In this document: one piece after another, positions 9,670-17,750 of the stretch
Layout of the letters: every line of letters starts with the position of its first letter
Position numbering within the stretch: the stretch's first letter is position 1
Assembly: GCA_010027235.1 (NCBI GenBank)
Contig: RGVP01000005.1
Span: 1 to 47,010 of the forward strand
DNA: 47,010 bases
Source: a bacterium
Lineage (GTDB): Bacteria; Verrucomicrobiota; Verrucomicrobiia; Opitutales; Opitutaceae
Direction: 5' to 3'
Program-made: the position numbers and the translations under genes
The notes under the pieces: model-generated
Told to the model about the DNA's origin: nothing
Database searches by the model: none
Seen by the model: only the letters and a program-made list of their open reading frames with translations

Positions 9670-11067
9670 CTAAGTTTTAAAGGTGTAGGCGCTTTCGCCC
9701 CCCAAGGCCCGCCACTGCCGGTAAAGCAGACTGCACATCACTAGGCTCATCGCAGCGCAGGCAGCGCACCACAGAAAGACCAAGCGGTAGTCCCGGAAAG
9801 TCTCGATCCACCAACCGCACAACACTGGGGCCAGCACTACGCCGCTGAAGCCGAAAATCTGGTTGGCGGTAAAGAACTGGCCGTATTTGGCCCGGGGTAA
9901 AAGGCGGGGCAGGATTGCCAAGTATGAACCCATATAAACTGCTTGAGAAGCGGCATTTATGATCAACCAAAGATTGAGTGAAGCAACATCCTTGACCAAG
10001 AAATAGCAGGCCAGAAAGGTCGCCGCGCTCAAAAACAGGCCAGTCATTGCGATGCGCAGCGGGTGGTAGCGATCCACGAGTGGGCCCACTAAAAAAAAGA
10101 CCGGCACGCCTATCAGCGAACACCAACCCTTGATGTGCCCAAACTCCGAAAGGCTTAAGCCGATGGTCGGCGCATAACCGCTGGCCGTGCCGCCGGGTTG
10201 GGTGCCAAAAAAGACCAGAAAGGTCCCAAAAGGCACCAGCGCGCTCCAAAAAAACAGCGAGAGCGAATAGGTCGTCCAATAGATTTTGTGACCAAAACAG
10301 TCCCGGAAATAGCTTTTAAAAACCGCCAGTTTGCCCTCCGTCGAACGGGGTGGGGGCGGCGGGTAGTCGCCCTCTTTTACCTTCCAGACTAGAAGGAGAA
10401 AGGAAACCGCATACAGCAGCGCGGCCAAGGTGTAGATCATCGCGATATCGGACTTGGCGTGGCCGAAGAGGAAGCGGTGAAAAACAAAGGCCCCCAGCGC
10501 CCCCACCGCGCGGTAGCAGCCCACGAATTTGCCCATCACCTTCGCTGGAATGACATCTACGAAAAGGAACTGATACACCTGCATGATGTAGGTGTTGGCC
10601 ACTACGAAGACCACCATGCACGCCCCCATCCAGCCGATCTTTAGCGAGTTCAACCCTGCGCCGGTCGGGGAAAGTCCGGAGAGCAGTTGGGCGATCGGGT
10701 CCGCAAAACCGAGGCCTAGCAAGGCCATCACCACCAGAGGGGTGCTCCAAAGCAGGAAGGGCCGCCTACGTCCCAACGGTCCCCGGTGCCGGTCGCTTTG
10801 CACCCCGATGAAGGGGTTGAGTAAGATCCCCAGCATGGCGGGCAAACTGCCCGTTAAAAAGCCGATCAAGGCCGCCGAAGCCTCCGCCCAGCGCAGCTGC
10901 AAGGGGACGAGCGACGTGGGCAATTGCTCCATGATCTGCAGGCAGAAGTCGCCCAGCAGCATCCAGAATAACACCCCGTAAAGTCCCCGCGCCGTGTAAG
11001 TCAAAGTTCCCACCCGGTAGCTTTCGCTCGGAATTGGGGCGCTGGGGTTTTGAGGCAAAGAAGACAT
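9670..11067 (-). CDS. GPH/MFS-type sugar transporter
   Basis: The 465-residue protein has about 12 hydrophobic segments. The loop between segments 2 and 3 reads NPFIGVQSDRHRGPLGRRRP, a signature of the major facilitator/GPH sugar symporters. It begins the minus-strand transporter-GH2 operon and is divergent from lacI. Import of oligosaccharide or glycoside products with a cation is the likely role; substrate is unknown. A C-rich CATCCCTCC precedes the ATG. Confidence 0.88.
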   Translation of the reverse strand: MSSLPQNPSAPIPSESYRVGTLTYTARGLYGVLFWMLLGDFCLQIMEQLPTSLVPLQLRWAEASAALIGFLTGSLPAMLGILLNPFIGVQSDRHRGPLGRRRPFLLWSTPLVVMALLGLGFADPIAQLLSGLSPTGAGLNSLKIGWMGACMVVFVVANTYIMQVYQFLFVDVIPAKVMGKFVGCYRAVGALGAFVFHRFLFGHAKSDIAMIYTLAALLYAVSFLLLVWKVKEGDYPPPPPRSTEGKLAVFKSYFRDCFGHKIYWTTYSLSLFFWSALVPFGTFLVFFGTQPGGTASGYAPTIGLSLSEFGHIKGWCSLIGVPVFFLVGPLVDRYHPLRIAMTGLFLSAATFLACYFLVKDVASLNLWLIINAASQAVYMGSYLAILPRLLPRAKYGQFFTANQIFGFSGVVLAPVLCGWWIETFRDYRLVFLWCAACAAMSLVMCSLLYRQWRALGGESAYTFKT

Positions 11068-11362
11068 GGAGGGATGTTTTAAATGCTACAAAAAAAGGGT
11101 TTCGTCACTTTAAAAATTACAAACTTGAAATTAAGCCTAATTTTATTATTAAAATATTAATAAACAATATAATGTGAATGCGTCATTATCCAAACTTTTT
11201 GATCCAAGCCAATGTTCTGACATAACTATATTGTCAGCAATTACTTTTAAATAAAACAGGCTTTTTTGAAGCGGGGGTGATCGCCACCCCGCCGAGGTGA
11301 GTAAACGGGTTTATGACCTAAATTGTTACATTTATTCTTGAGCTAGGTGGACTGGCTACTAA
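11068..11362. promoter_or_regulatory. Divergent transporter/lacI control region
   Basis: This 295-bp region contains no gene. Positions 11085-11270 are AT-rich, unlike the flanking coding DNA. It carries a 6-bp inverted repeat CTGACA (11217-11222)/TGTCAG (11232-11237), 9 nt apart, and the AATTGTTACATT half-site at 11321-11332. Both are candidate sites for autoregulation by LacI. The exact promoters cannot be fixed by eye. Confidence 0.55.
11316..11332. promoter_or_regulatory. Candidate operator, palindrome copy 2 (half-site)
   Basis: AATTGTTACATT (11321-11332) is identical to 12 consecutive bases of the reverse complement of the perfect palindrome at 14742-14758; the other arm is degenerate. 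It ends 30 nt before the lacI start, a position suited to autoregulation. Confidence 0.45.
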
Positions 11363-12415
11363 GTGTCTGCGCCAATGACTTTAACCACGGCTCAGCTGTC
11401 TGAAAAACTAGGGCTTTCCCGCGCCACCATCTCCCGAGTTTTGAATGGCGGGCAGGGCGTGAAGCCGGCTACGATCTCAGCGGTGCGGCAGGAGATGGAT
11501 CGGTTGGGTTATGTGCGACCGGCGGTTCGGCCGGGGCGTAAGCCAAAGGATCAGCGCGCCGGTCCGTCGCGCCATGGTGCCATCGCCTTGATCGTGGCGG
11601 ATACCAGCATCTTTTTTGACGACCCCGGCATGGCAAATTTTGTTCATTCCGTGCAGGAGGCCTGCAGCAAGCGCGGCCTGCATCTGCTTCTCGAGCGGGT
11701 GAGTGATAATGGCCCCCTGCCCGCTACCTTGCAGCGGGCCAAAGTGGACGGCGCCTTGGTAATGATGTTCCCTGGCCTGACGCCAGAGGATGACACCATC
11801 CGCCGCATTGCGGAGCAGTTTCCCGTGGTTCAGGTGCTGGCTCCCGGGCATCCTTTGACGAACGTTGAGCACGTGACGGTGAACGATGTCTCGATCGGCA
11901 CGCATGCACATTTGTTGTTCACCGCCGATAGCTGCCAATCTGTGGTCGTGATCAATGTCTGGCCGTCGTTTAAGGAGAGTCTGCTGATTCGCAGCCGGGC
12001 GTGCCTCGATCGCTCAATTCTGGCCGGACGTTCGGTGCGGGTGTTCGTGCAGGATAAAAACCAGACTGCCTTGTGGCCGGCAGGCACCGCACCCTACCAA
12101 ACCTTTCAGCAAATCATTGAGGTCCTGCGCAATCTGCCCAAGCCAGTCGGCGTTTTCCTGCCTATCGATGCCCGGGCCAAGGAGTTTGCCGATGCCCTGC
12201 TTGCTGCCGGGCTCGGCGATCCGTCCCAGACTCGTCTAGTCATAGCGGGCGTCACCCCCCGTTTGGTGGACGGGATTCACCCTAGGCCCACGCTGATCGA
12301 CCCTAATTTCGAGGCCGTCGCGAACTCCGCTATTGATCGTTTGCTAGCCGTTGGCGGCGAGGCCACCCAGCGCCCGCAAACCGTGATGGTGCAGCCCCGG
12401 GTCTTCCCAGCCTGA
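11363..12415 (+). CDS. LacI-family transcriptional regulator
   Basis: The 350-residue protein starts with a LacI helix-turn-helix (residues 7-30; TTAQLSEKLGLSRATISRVL) and a hinge region near RPAVRPGRKPK. A periplasmic-binding-protein-like effector domain follows from about residue 73. The GTG at 11363 has AGGTGG 12 nt upstream; the ATG at 11375 is an alternative that keeps the whole DNA-binding domain. It is divergent from the transporter-GH2 operon. By family rule it would repress, or occasionally activate, sugar genes until a sugar ligand binds. The shared palindromes suggest targets at 3.07 kb, at 15.0 kb and at its own promoter. The C-terminal half is less typical of the family, so ligand type cannot be guessed. 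Confidence 0.9.
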   Translation: MSAPMTLTTAQLSEKLGLSRATISRVLNGGQGVKPATISAVRQEMDRLGYVRPAVRPGRKPKDQRAGPSRHGAIALIVADTSIFFDDPGMANFVHSVQEACSKRGLHLLLERVSDNGPLPATLQRAKVDGALVMMFPGLTPEDDTIRRIAEQFPVVQVLAPGHPLTNVEHVTVNDVSIGTHAHLLFTADSCQSVVVINVWPSFKESLLIRSRACLDRSILAGRSVRVFVQDKNQTALWPAGTAPYQTFQQIIEVLRNLPKPVGVFLPIDARAKEFADALLAAGLGDPSQTRLVIAGVTPRLVDGIHPRPTLIDPNFEAVANSAIDRLLAVGGEATQRPQTVMVQPRVFPA

Positions 12416-12464
12416 GGCCTTGCGGTTGGGGCTCGGTGATTGTGCACTTTGACACGCCGCAGTT

Positions 12465-12498
12465 GGCTGGGGTGGTTTTAGTGGCCTAAAACCCAGCC
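12465..12498 (+). terminator. Hairpin downstream of lacI
   Basis: GGCTGG (12465-12470) plus GTTTTAG (12475-12481) pair with CTAAAAC (12486-12492) plus CCAGCC (12493-12498), with a 4-nt bulge and a 4-nt loop. No T run follows, so it may be a weak terminator or a structured 3' end. Confidence 0.45.
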
Positions 12499-12514
12499 GT
12501 AAAAGCTACAATCT

Positions 12515-12538
12515 TTGGAAAACTGGGTCGTTTTCCAA
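12515..12538 (+). repeat. Perfect 9-bp inverted repeat before the beta-helix gene
   Basis: TTGGAAAAC (12515-12523) and GTTTTCCAA (12530-12538) are perfect inverted arms around TGGGTC. It lies 17 nt after the preceding hairpin and 71 nt before the next start codon. It could be an operator, or a second hairpin in a leader RNA. Confidence 0.55.
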
Positions 12539-12609
12539 TAATGTTCATATAAAATCGACAAAACTAATGGTCGGGCTTGGAGTGAGTGTTTACCTTTCTC
12601 CAACCCCTC

Positions 12610-14682
12610 ATGATGACCTCTTCCTCGCTTCGTTTTCTATCTTGGTTTGTTGTGGTGGCCGGGGCCTGCCTTACGTCCAACCTAACAGGGTATGCTGCGG
12701 GCATCTACACTCCGCCCTCTCTTGTTGACCGGGTTGAGCCGGCTCAGGCTACCCAGCGGGTGAAATTACCCGCCGGCCCGGCGGCTCTGGCTCAGGCGGC
12801 TATTGACCGCGCCCGACAGGATCAGCCAGAGGCGTTTTTGGTGCTGGAGGCGGAGGGTGATATTGAAATCCGCTCCGAGGCGCTGCGGTTGGGCTCCCGC
12901 ATGAGCTTGTTGTTATCGCCCCGCGCCGGGCTTCGGGCCGCGCCGGCCTGGACTGCTGGCACATTGCTGCAGATTTCCGATGCTGAATCCGTGACCGTCT
13001 CTTCGGCTGGCCCGGGGCCTGCGTTGATAGACGGCGCGGGGGCGGCGGTGGTGGGGATCTTGATTGAGCGTGGACGCCGCATATGTCTGGATGAGCTGGT
13101 GTTGCAGGGCTGTGGCCTCGCTGGAATCGATTTTCAGGGCGTGGACCCTGGAGTGTTGAATGAGGCCGGCAGCGTGACGCGCTGCGTTTTCACGGCTAAT
13201 GGCGACGGTCTGCGGGTCGATCGCAGCGGCGGCTTCATGTGCCTCGATAACGTATTTCGCGGCCAGGCCGGCACCGCGCTTACCATCACATCGACCAACA
13301 GCGTCGTGGCGGGAAACACCTTTGCGCAAAATCAGGCCGCCATCCGCAGTGGCTCGGATCGTGGCGTGATCACCCGCAATGCTATTTTTGACTACGCCGC
13401 GCTCGCCTTTACCCCCGCCAGCGGGGGTAACTTGATCTCGGAAAACCGTGGCTCCGCCGCTCGCTTGGTCGTCGCGCTGGCGGGCCGCACCCAACAGCTT
13501 TTTCGTAACAGCTGGACCGGCTCGGTGCGGATCGCCCCGGGCAGTGCCGACATGGTGCTCGTGGGCAACCTTGGCTTGACCGTGGACGGCGACGCCCTGG
13601 GTGCGCGGGTTTTTAACCCCCCTACCTTTAAGCAGCCGCACACGTCTCCCGTTATCGTGCCGGGCCTCGGCCGCTTCGATTTCACCGTGCCCGGTGGCAA
13701 GGCCGCGTCGAAGCAGGAGAAACCTGTCCCCGTCGATCTCGCGACCGTGCAAACCGCGCTCGACGCTGCTCGCGCCGAGCACCCTGGCACCGTTTTGGTG
13801 TTAAAGCTTACCGGCGAATACGTCTCTCGCTCGCCCGAGGGCCTGAGGCTCCCTCCAGATACCTGCGTGATTCTCGAAGGCCGGATTCTTGCCGATCTCG
13901 GTTTGCCCTTGGAGCCGATCTGGGTCCGTGGTGAGGCCACCAGCCAGCTCATCACCTTGCCCGCCACCGGCTATTCCTCCGTCTCCGGGGGCCGGTTGGA
14001 TGGAGCCCGCCAGGCCTCCTACCCGCTCAATGCCAAAACCGGCAGCCTCGCGCTGATCGAGGGAGTGCAGCTCGCTTCGGGTGCCCGCGACGGCCTCTAC
14101 ACCAAGACGCGCAATGCCGCCGATCCACTGTTCGTTTACCAGTGCCAAGCTTACGCGAATGGCAGCCGCGGCATCTGGGCCCACGTGGCAACCCGCGTGC
14201 ACTCGATCGGCAATACTTGCATTTCGAATAACATGGACGGCATCGATCTCGACGCCGCCGCGATCGATTGCACCGCCTTGTTTAACACCAGCAACGCCAA
14301 CCGCCGCCACGGTGTATTCATCGAGGAAGGCATCACCCATAACATCGTCTTCGGTAATCAACTCAGCGGCAACGGCGGCGCCGGCGTGCACGTGTGGAAC
14401 GAGGAGGTGAAGAAAAACACCGGGCCCAATGTCATCGCAGCCAACGCTTGCACCGCCAATCGCCGCGGCGTCAGCAATGGCGGACGTGCCGCAGATATCT
14501 CCGCCCACGGAAATCTGTTTTTTAATAACATCTGCCGCGATAACTGGCTGAACGGCGTGCTCGCCGGTAATAGCCACGCCCGGGGCAGCTACTTCGCCCA
14601 GTCCGACATCGGCGGCAACCACGGCGCCGATATCGTGGGCGCCGAGCAAGGCGCCTTTCTCGCCACCCCTGCGCTCCAGTAA
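12610..14682 (+). CDS. Secreted right-handed beta-helix protein with two beta-helix halves
   Basis: I place the start at the ATG at 12610 (690 residues), preceded by CCAACCCCTC, rather than the in-frame GTG at 12586. A signal peptide spans about residues 1-30. The protein contains two similar halves. Each opens with a short helix then strands (ALAQAAIDRARQDQPEAFLV near residue 60; VQTALDAARAEHPGTVLVLK near 380), followed by PbH1-type repeats. The second half holds GIDLDAAAID and HGVFIEEGITHNIVFGNQLS. The protein at 22979-20160 has the same order and similar motifs, so the two are paralogues. Pectate-lyase-fold proteins of this kind bind or cut uronate polysaccharides, but no catalytic set is assignable. 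Confidence 0.8.
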   Translation: MMTSSSLRFLSWFVVVAGACLTSNLTGYAAGIYTPPSLVDRVEPAQATQRVKLPAGPAALAQAAIDRARQDQPEAFLVLEAEGDIEIRSEALRLGSRMSLLLSPRAGLRAAPAWTAGTLLQISDAESVTVSSAGPGPALIDGAGAAVVGILIERGRRICLDELVLQGCGLAGIDFQGVDPGVLNEAGSVTRCVFTANGDGLRVDRSGGFMCLDNVFRGQAGTALTITSTNSVVAGNTFAQNQAAIRSGSDRGVITRNAIFDYAALAFTPASGGNLISENRGSAARLVVALAGRTQQLFRNSWTGSVRIAPGSADMVLVGNLGLTVDGDALGARVFNPPTFKQPHTSPVIVPGLGRFDFTVPGGKAASKQEKPVPVDLATVQTALDAARAEHPGTVLVLKLTGEYVSRSPEGLRLPPDTCVILEGRILADLGLPLEPIWVRGEATSQLITLPATGYSSVSGGRLDGARQASYPLNAKTGSLALIEGVQLASGARDGLYTKTRNAADPLFVYQCQAYANGSRGIWAHVATRVHSIGNTCISNNMDGIDLDAAAIDCTALFNTSNANRRHGVFIEEGITHNIVFGNQLSGNGGAGVHVWNEEVKKNTGPNVIAANACTANRRGVSNGGRAADISAHGNLFFNNICRDNWLNGVLAGNSHARGSYFAQSDIGGNHGADIVGAEQGAFLATPALQ

Positions 14683-14741
14683 AGAGCACGTCCGTCCCCG
14701 GCCTTTTCTGACCAAGTAACTAAAATAAAAGCCAATCTGGC

Positions 14742-14758
14742 AATGTAACAATTACATT
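14742..14758. promoter_or_regulatory. Candidate operator, palindrome copy 3 (perfect)
   Basis: AATGTAA-CAA-TTACATT is a perfect 7+3+7 palindrome. Related copies lie at 2695-2711 and 11316-11332. It lies 243 nt upstream of the surface-protein start. Confidence 0.55.
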
Positions 14759-14933
14759 TCCGGAGTTTAGACGGGGCCAATGTGGGACGAATAAACACTG
14801 GGATATATTAGTTAAATAATTATATAACAGTAATTTAAAAAAATAATATCGGGCGAAAGAGGTTTAATTAATCGAAATAAACCATTTGGCTGCCGCTGCA
14901 ATTTACGGCTGCTGCGCTTTATTTTTTGAAGAT

Positions 14934-14959
14934 GCATCATTAAAAATCATTGACATTGC
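14934..14959 (+). promoter_or_regulatory. GCATCAT...TTGACATTGC element, copy 2
   Basis: GCATCAT (14934-14940) and TTGACATTGC (14950-14959) are 9 nt apart; the same two blocks lie 5 nt apart at 2884-2905. The TTGACA could be a -35 box for the gene starting at 15001, although no clear -10 follows. Confidence 0.45.
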
Positions 14960-15000
14960 AGAGCGACACCCAAACGCTTCACTCAATTCTAGCTACCCCC

Positions 15001-16848
15001 ATGAAATTTCGCCCCGTTTCTGCGTCTTCTTTTAGCGCCCGTTTGCGCGCCTCCTCCGCCGTGCTCGTCGCTGCGTTTGCCGCCCTGAGTGTGCACGCGC
15101 AGACGAATGTTTCCTCTATCAGTGGTGCGCTAAGCGTTGGTGGTGCGAATAGCACCAGTTACAATCTCGACGCTAATTTTACCGTCACAACAACTGCCGA
15201 CTCCACGCTTTCCGGGGTGTTGTCTGGGTCGAATAGCGCTTACACCTTTAATAAAGCAGGCAGCACAAACCTCACGCTCTCCAACGCCGCCAATTCCTTC
15301 ACAGGCCCCGTGAAGGTTTCAAATGGCGGGATCTACGTCGCGTCGATCGGCAATGCAGGGTCGAACAGTTATCTTGGCCAGAACGGAACCATTTCCTTGG
15401 GTAGCACCACCAGCGGCGGCACCCTACGTCTTACCGGCACCTCCAACGAAACCACGGACAAAGTCATCAATCTTTCCGGCTCCACCGGCGGTGGCACCAT
15501 TACCGTGACCGGGGCCACCTACACGTTCAGCAGCAATGTGAGCGTTGGCGGCACGGGTAACAAGACACTCACTTTGGCCTCCAGTGGCGGCAATGCGGGC
15601 CAAGGTATCATTATGAATGGCTTGATCGCCGACGCGACGAGTTCGGTCATTTCGGTAACCGCCAACGGCAGTGGTAATGGAACCTTTCGCCTCGGTAACA
15701 GCTCCAATTCCTTCAGCGGTGGCGTGACCGTAGCTGGCAATACCGGCGGCCGAACCTACTATCTCGAGGTATCCAACATCGGAAATAGCGGCGCCAACAG
15801 CCCACTGGGCACCAATGGCACTATCAAGCTGGGTAGCTCCACCGCCGGAACCAACAACGTCCTGAGCTACGTCGGCACCGGTGAGACCACCGACAAGGTC
15901 ATTTCCCTGCCCAGCACCGTCGGCAAAGGCAGCATTTATCAATCCGGCACGGGCCAACTCAAGTTTACCAGCAATCTCTCCGTCACCGGCGCCGGTGTGA
16001 AGGAGTTCAATCTAAACGGCAGCACCGCCGGCACCGGCGAGTTTGCCGGTGTGATCTCCGATAACTCGGTGAGCAACACCACGTCTCTAGGTAAAGGCGG
16101 CTCCGGCACCTGGACCCTTTCGGCGGCCAATACCTACACCGGCGGCACCACCATTGGTGCCGGTCGCCTCTTGGTTAATAATGCCACGGGCAGCGGCACC
16201 GGCACCGGCGCGGTGAGCGTTAGCGCCGCGGCGGTTCTGGGCGGTAGCGGCACTATCAGCGGCGCTACCACCCTGGTGAATGGTGCTTCTGCCGGTGCTT
16301 ATCTGGCCCCGGGCGCAACTGCTACACCGGTTGGCACCAGCAACGGGACCACTGGCAATGGGATCGGCGTCTTAAGCTTCGCGAACAATCTTACCTTCAC
16401 TAGCGGCGCCGGCGCCAACAGCTTCGGGAGCACGGTTTCGCTGGAGATCAACGGCACCACCCGTGGCACCGGCTATGATGGCATCAATCTCACCGGTTCC
16501 GGCAGGACCCTCGCCTACGGTGGCACGATGAGCTTGCTCTTCGATGCGCCGATCAACGCCAGCACCTACAATCTGTTCTCGCTCGGCGGGAATTCAACGA
16601 GCTCCACTTTTGCCGCGGTCACCATCGCCGGCTCCGCCGTCAGCGGGACTCCTTCGGCCACCATCACGGCTTCAGGCTGGAGCGCGAGCGTCACGGACAG
16701 TTTGAACTCGCTCTGGAATCTCACCTTTACCAACGCCGACGGTAACTTGCAGGTCGCATCCGCCATCCCCGAGCCCTCCACCTTTGCGGCGGGACTCGGT
16801 GCGGCCGTCCTCGCCGGCGTGGCCCTGCGCCGCCGTCGCCGGGTTTAA
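15001..16848 (+). CDS. PEP-CTERM autotransporter-associated beta-strand repeat protein
   Basis: From the ATG at 15001 the protein has 615 residues. A signal peptide (1-34, ending SVHAQ) is followed by Gly/Ser/Thr/Asn-rich beta-strand repeats; the clearest autotransporter-associated unit is LSAANTYTGGTTIGAGRLLV near residue 380. The C-terminus is a PEP-CTERM sorting signal: IPEPSTFAAGLGAAVLA, a hydrophobic span, then RRRRR. PEP-CTERM proteins are processed by an exosortase and linked to extracellular polysaccharide; no exosortase lies in the window. It is a relative of the 3.07-kb protein but uses a different C-terminal signal. The start follows AGCTACCCCC. Confidence 0.88.
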   Translation: MKFRPVSASSFSARLRASSAVLVAAFAALSVHAQTNVSSISGALSVGGANSTSYNLDANFTVTTTADSTLSGVLSGSNSAYTFNKAGSTNLTLSNAANSFTGPVKVSNGGIYVASIGNAGSNSYLGQNGTISLGSTTSGGTLRLTGTSNETTDKVINLSGSTGGGTITVTGATYTFSSNVSVGGTGNKTLTLASSGGNAGQGIIMNGLIADATSSVISVTANGSGNGTFRLGNSSNSFSGGVTVAGNTGGRTYYLEVSNIGNSGANSPLGTNGTIKLGSSTAGTNNVLSYVGTGETTDKVISLPSTVGKGSIYQSGTGQLKFTSNLSVTGAGVKEFNLNGSTAGTGEFAGVISDNSVSNTTSLGKGGSGTWTLSAANTYTGGTTIGAGRLLVNNATGSGTGTGAVSVSAAAVLGGSGTISGATTLVNGASAGAYLAPGATATPVGTSNGTTGNGIGVLSFANNLTFTSGAGANSFGSTVSLEINGTTRGTGYDGINLTGSGRTLAYGGTMSLLFDAPINASTYNLFSLGGNSTSSTFAAVTIAGSAVSGTPSATITASGWSASVTDSLNSLWNLTFTNADGNLQVASAIPEPSTFAAGLGAAVLAGVALRRRRRV

Positions 16849-16924
16849 GGGACGGACGGCCCTTTAGCCTGCACTTCAGTCAAGCGGGAGACGCTGCGTT
16901 ATTCGGGCGCGCCGCCGCTTCCTC

Positions 16925-16950
16925 GGCCCCTTCGGGGGCCCTTAACTTTT
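16925..16950 (+). terminator. GC hairpin with UUCG loop just before the pseudopilin start
   Basis: GGCCCC (16925-16930) and GGGGCC (16935-16940) enclose TTCG, a very stable tetraloop, followed by CTTAACTTTTT. It can terminate the upstream surface-protein transcript. It ends 11 nt before the next ATG, so it could also attenuate the pseudopilin gene. Confidence 0.65.
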
Positions 16951-16951
16951 T

Positions 16952-17662
16952 ATGCACTTAAACTTAGAAACCTCTTCTCGTGCCAGCGTTCGCCGGAGCA
17001 TCCCGGTTAAGGGTTTTACCTTGATCGAGTTGCTGACGGTTATCGCCATTATCGGCATTCTGGCGGCGATCATCATCCCGACCGTGGGCAAGGTGCGCGA
17101 CTCCGCCAAAAAGGCCCAGTGCGTGTCCAATCTGAAGCAGATCGGCATGACCATTGGACTCTTCTTGAATGAGAATAAGAATATCATGCCGTTCTCGGCG
17201 GATGATACCTCCACTGGTTGGGACCAGTATAAAGCGCCTCTGCCGCTGTTGACTCGCACCACCGCCAATTTGGATCGCACGGCGTATGATAATCCTCAGA
17301 CCAATCATATCTTTAATTGCCCGAGCGAAAAGAATTTCTTCCGCACCTACGTCGCCAATGCCCAGTTCATGATCCAACGTATCTCCAATCCGGGCAAAAC
17401 CATGCCTTATACGAAGATACCCAGCCCCTCAACCAAGATCATCGTGACGGATAGCGAGCCACCGGCCATCGTGCCGGCGGATCCCACCCTCGCCAATGGT
17501 GACCCCGGACCCTTCGCGGTAAACAATAACGCGAGTGATTACCTGACCAAAATCGGCTCCCGCCACGGGGGCAAAGCAAATGCCCTCTACGCCGATTTCC
17601 ATGTCGGTGCAGTGGATCGTTTGAAGTTGGTATATGATGTTTCCATCACGAATAAATTTTAA
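16952..17662 (+). CDS. Type II secretion pseudopilin-like protein (prepilin-type N-terminus)
   Basis: The 236-residue protein has a 20-residue basic leader, then G-FTLIELLTVIAIIGILAAI, the prepilin peptidase cleavage and N-methylation motif. A typical KVRDSAKKAQCVSNLKQIG stretch follows. Near the C-terminus RHGGKANALYADFHVGAV matches the verrucomicrobial/planctomycetal H-X9-DG motif, but with DF in place of DG. No other secretion genes are adjacent. Such solitary pseudopilins are common in this phylum, and a link to export of nearby glycan enzymes is only an inference. No Shine-Dalgarno sequence is visible. Confidence 0.9.
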   Translation: MHLNLETSSRASVRRSIPVKGFTLIELLTVIAIIGILAAIIIPTVGKVRDSAKKAQCVSNLKQIGMTIGLFLNENKNIMPFSADDTSTGWDQYKAPLPLLTRTTANLDRTAYDNPQTNHIFNCPSEKNFFRTYVANAQFMIQRISNPGKTMPYTKIPSPSTKIIVTDSEPPAIVPADPTLANGDPGPFAVNNNASDYLTKIGSRHGGKANALYADFHVGAVDRLKLVYDVSITNKF

Positions 17663-17750
17663 GCGATTAACGGCGTAGGGCTAGTTAATAGAGCGTTCGG
17701 GCTATCCCTACCTTGGCGGCTGGATTATATTGTTTAGGCTACTTTTTCTT

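Larger units (their letters stand above)
14683..15000. promoter_or_regulatory. Regulatory region upstream of the PEP-CTERM surface protein
   Basis: This 318-bp gap contains no gene. About 14700-14890 is AT-rich. It holds a perfect palindrome (14742-14758) and a GCATCAT...TTGACATTGC element (14934-14959) shared with the 3.07-kb gene. An in-frame TTG at 14950 overlaps the TTGACA, but the start is better placed at the ATG at 15001. Confidence 0.6.

Noticed and set aside
14950-15000. TTG at 14950 as start of the PEP-CTERM protein
   Set aside because: It would put 17 polar residues before a normal signal peptide, and overlaps the shared TTGACATTGC element; ATG at 15001 has the common C-rich context.
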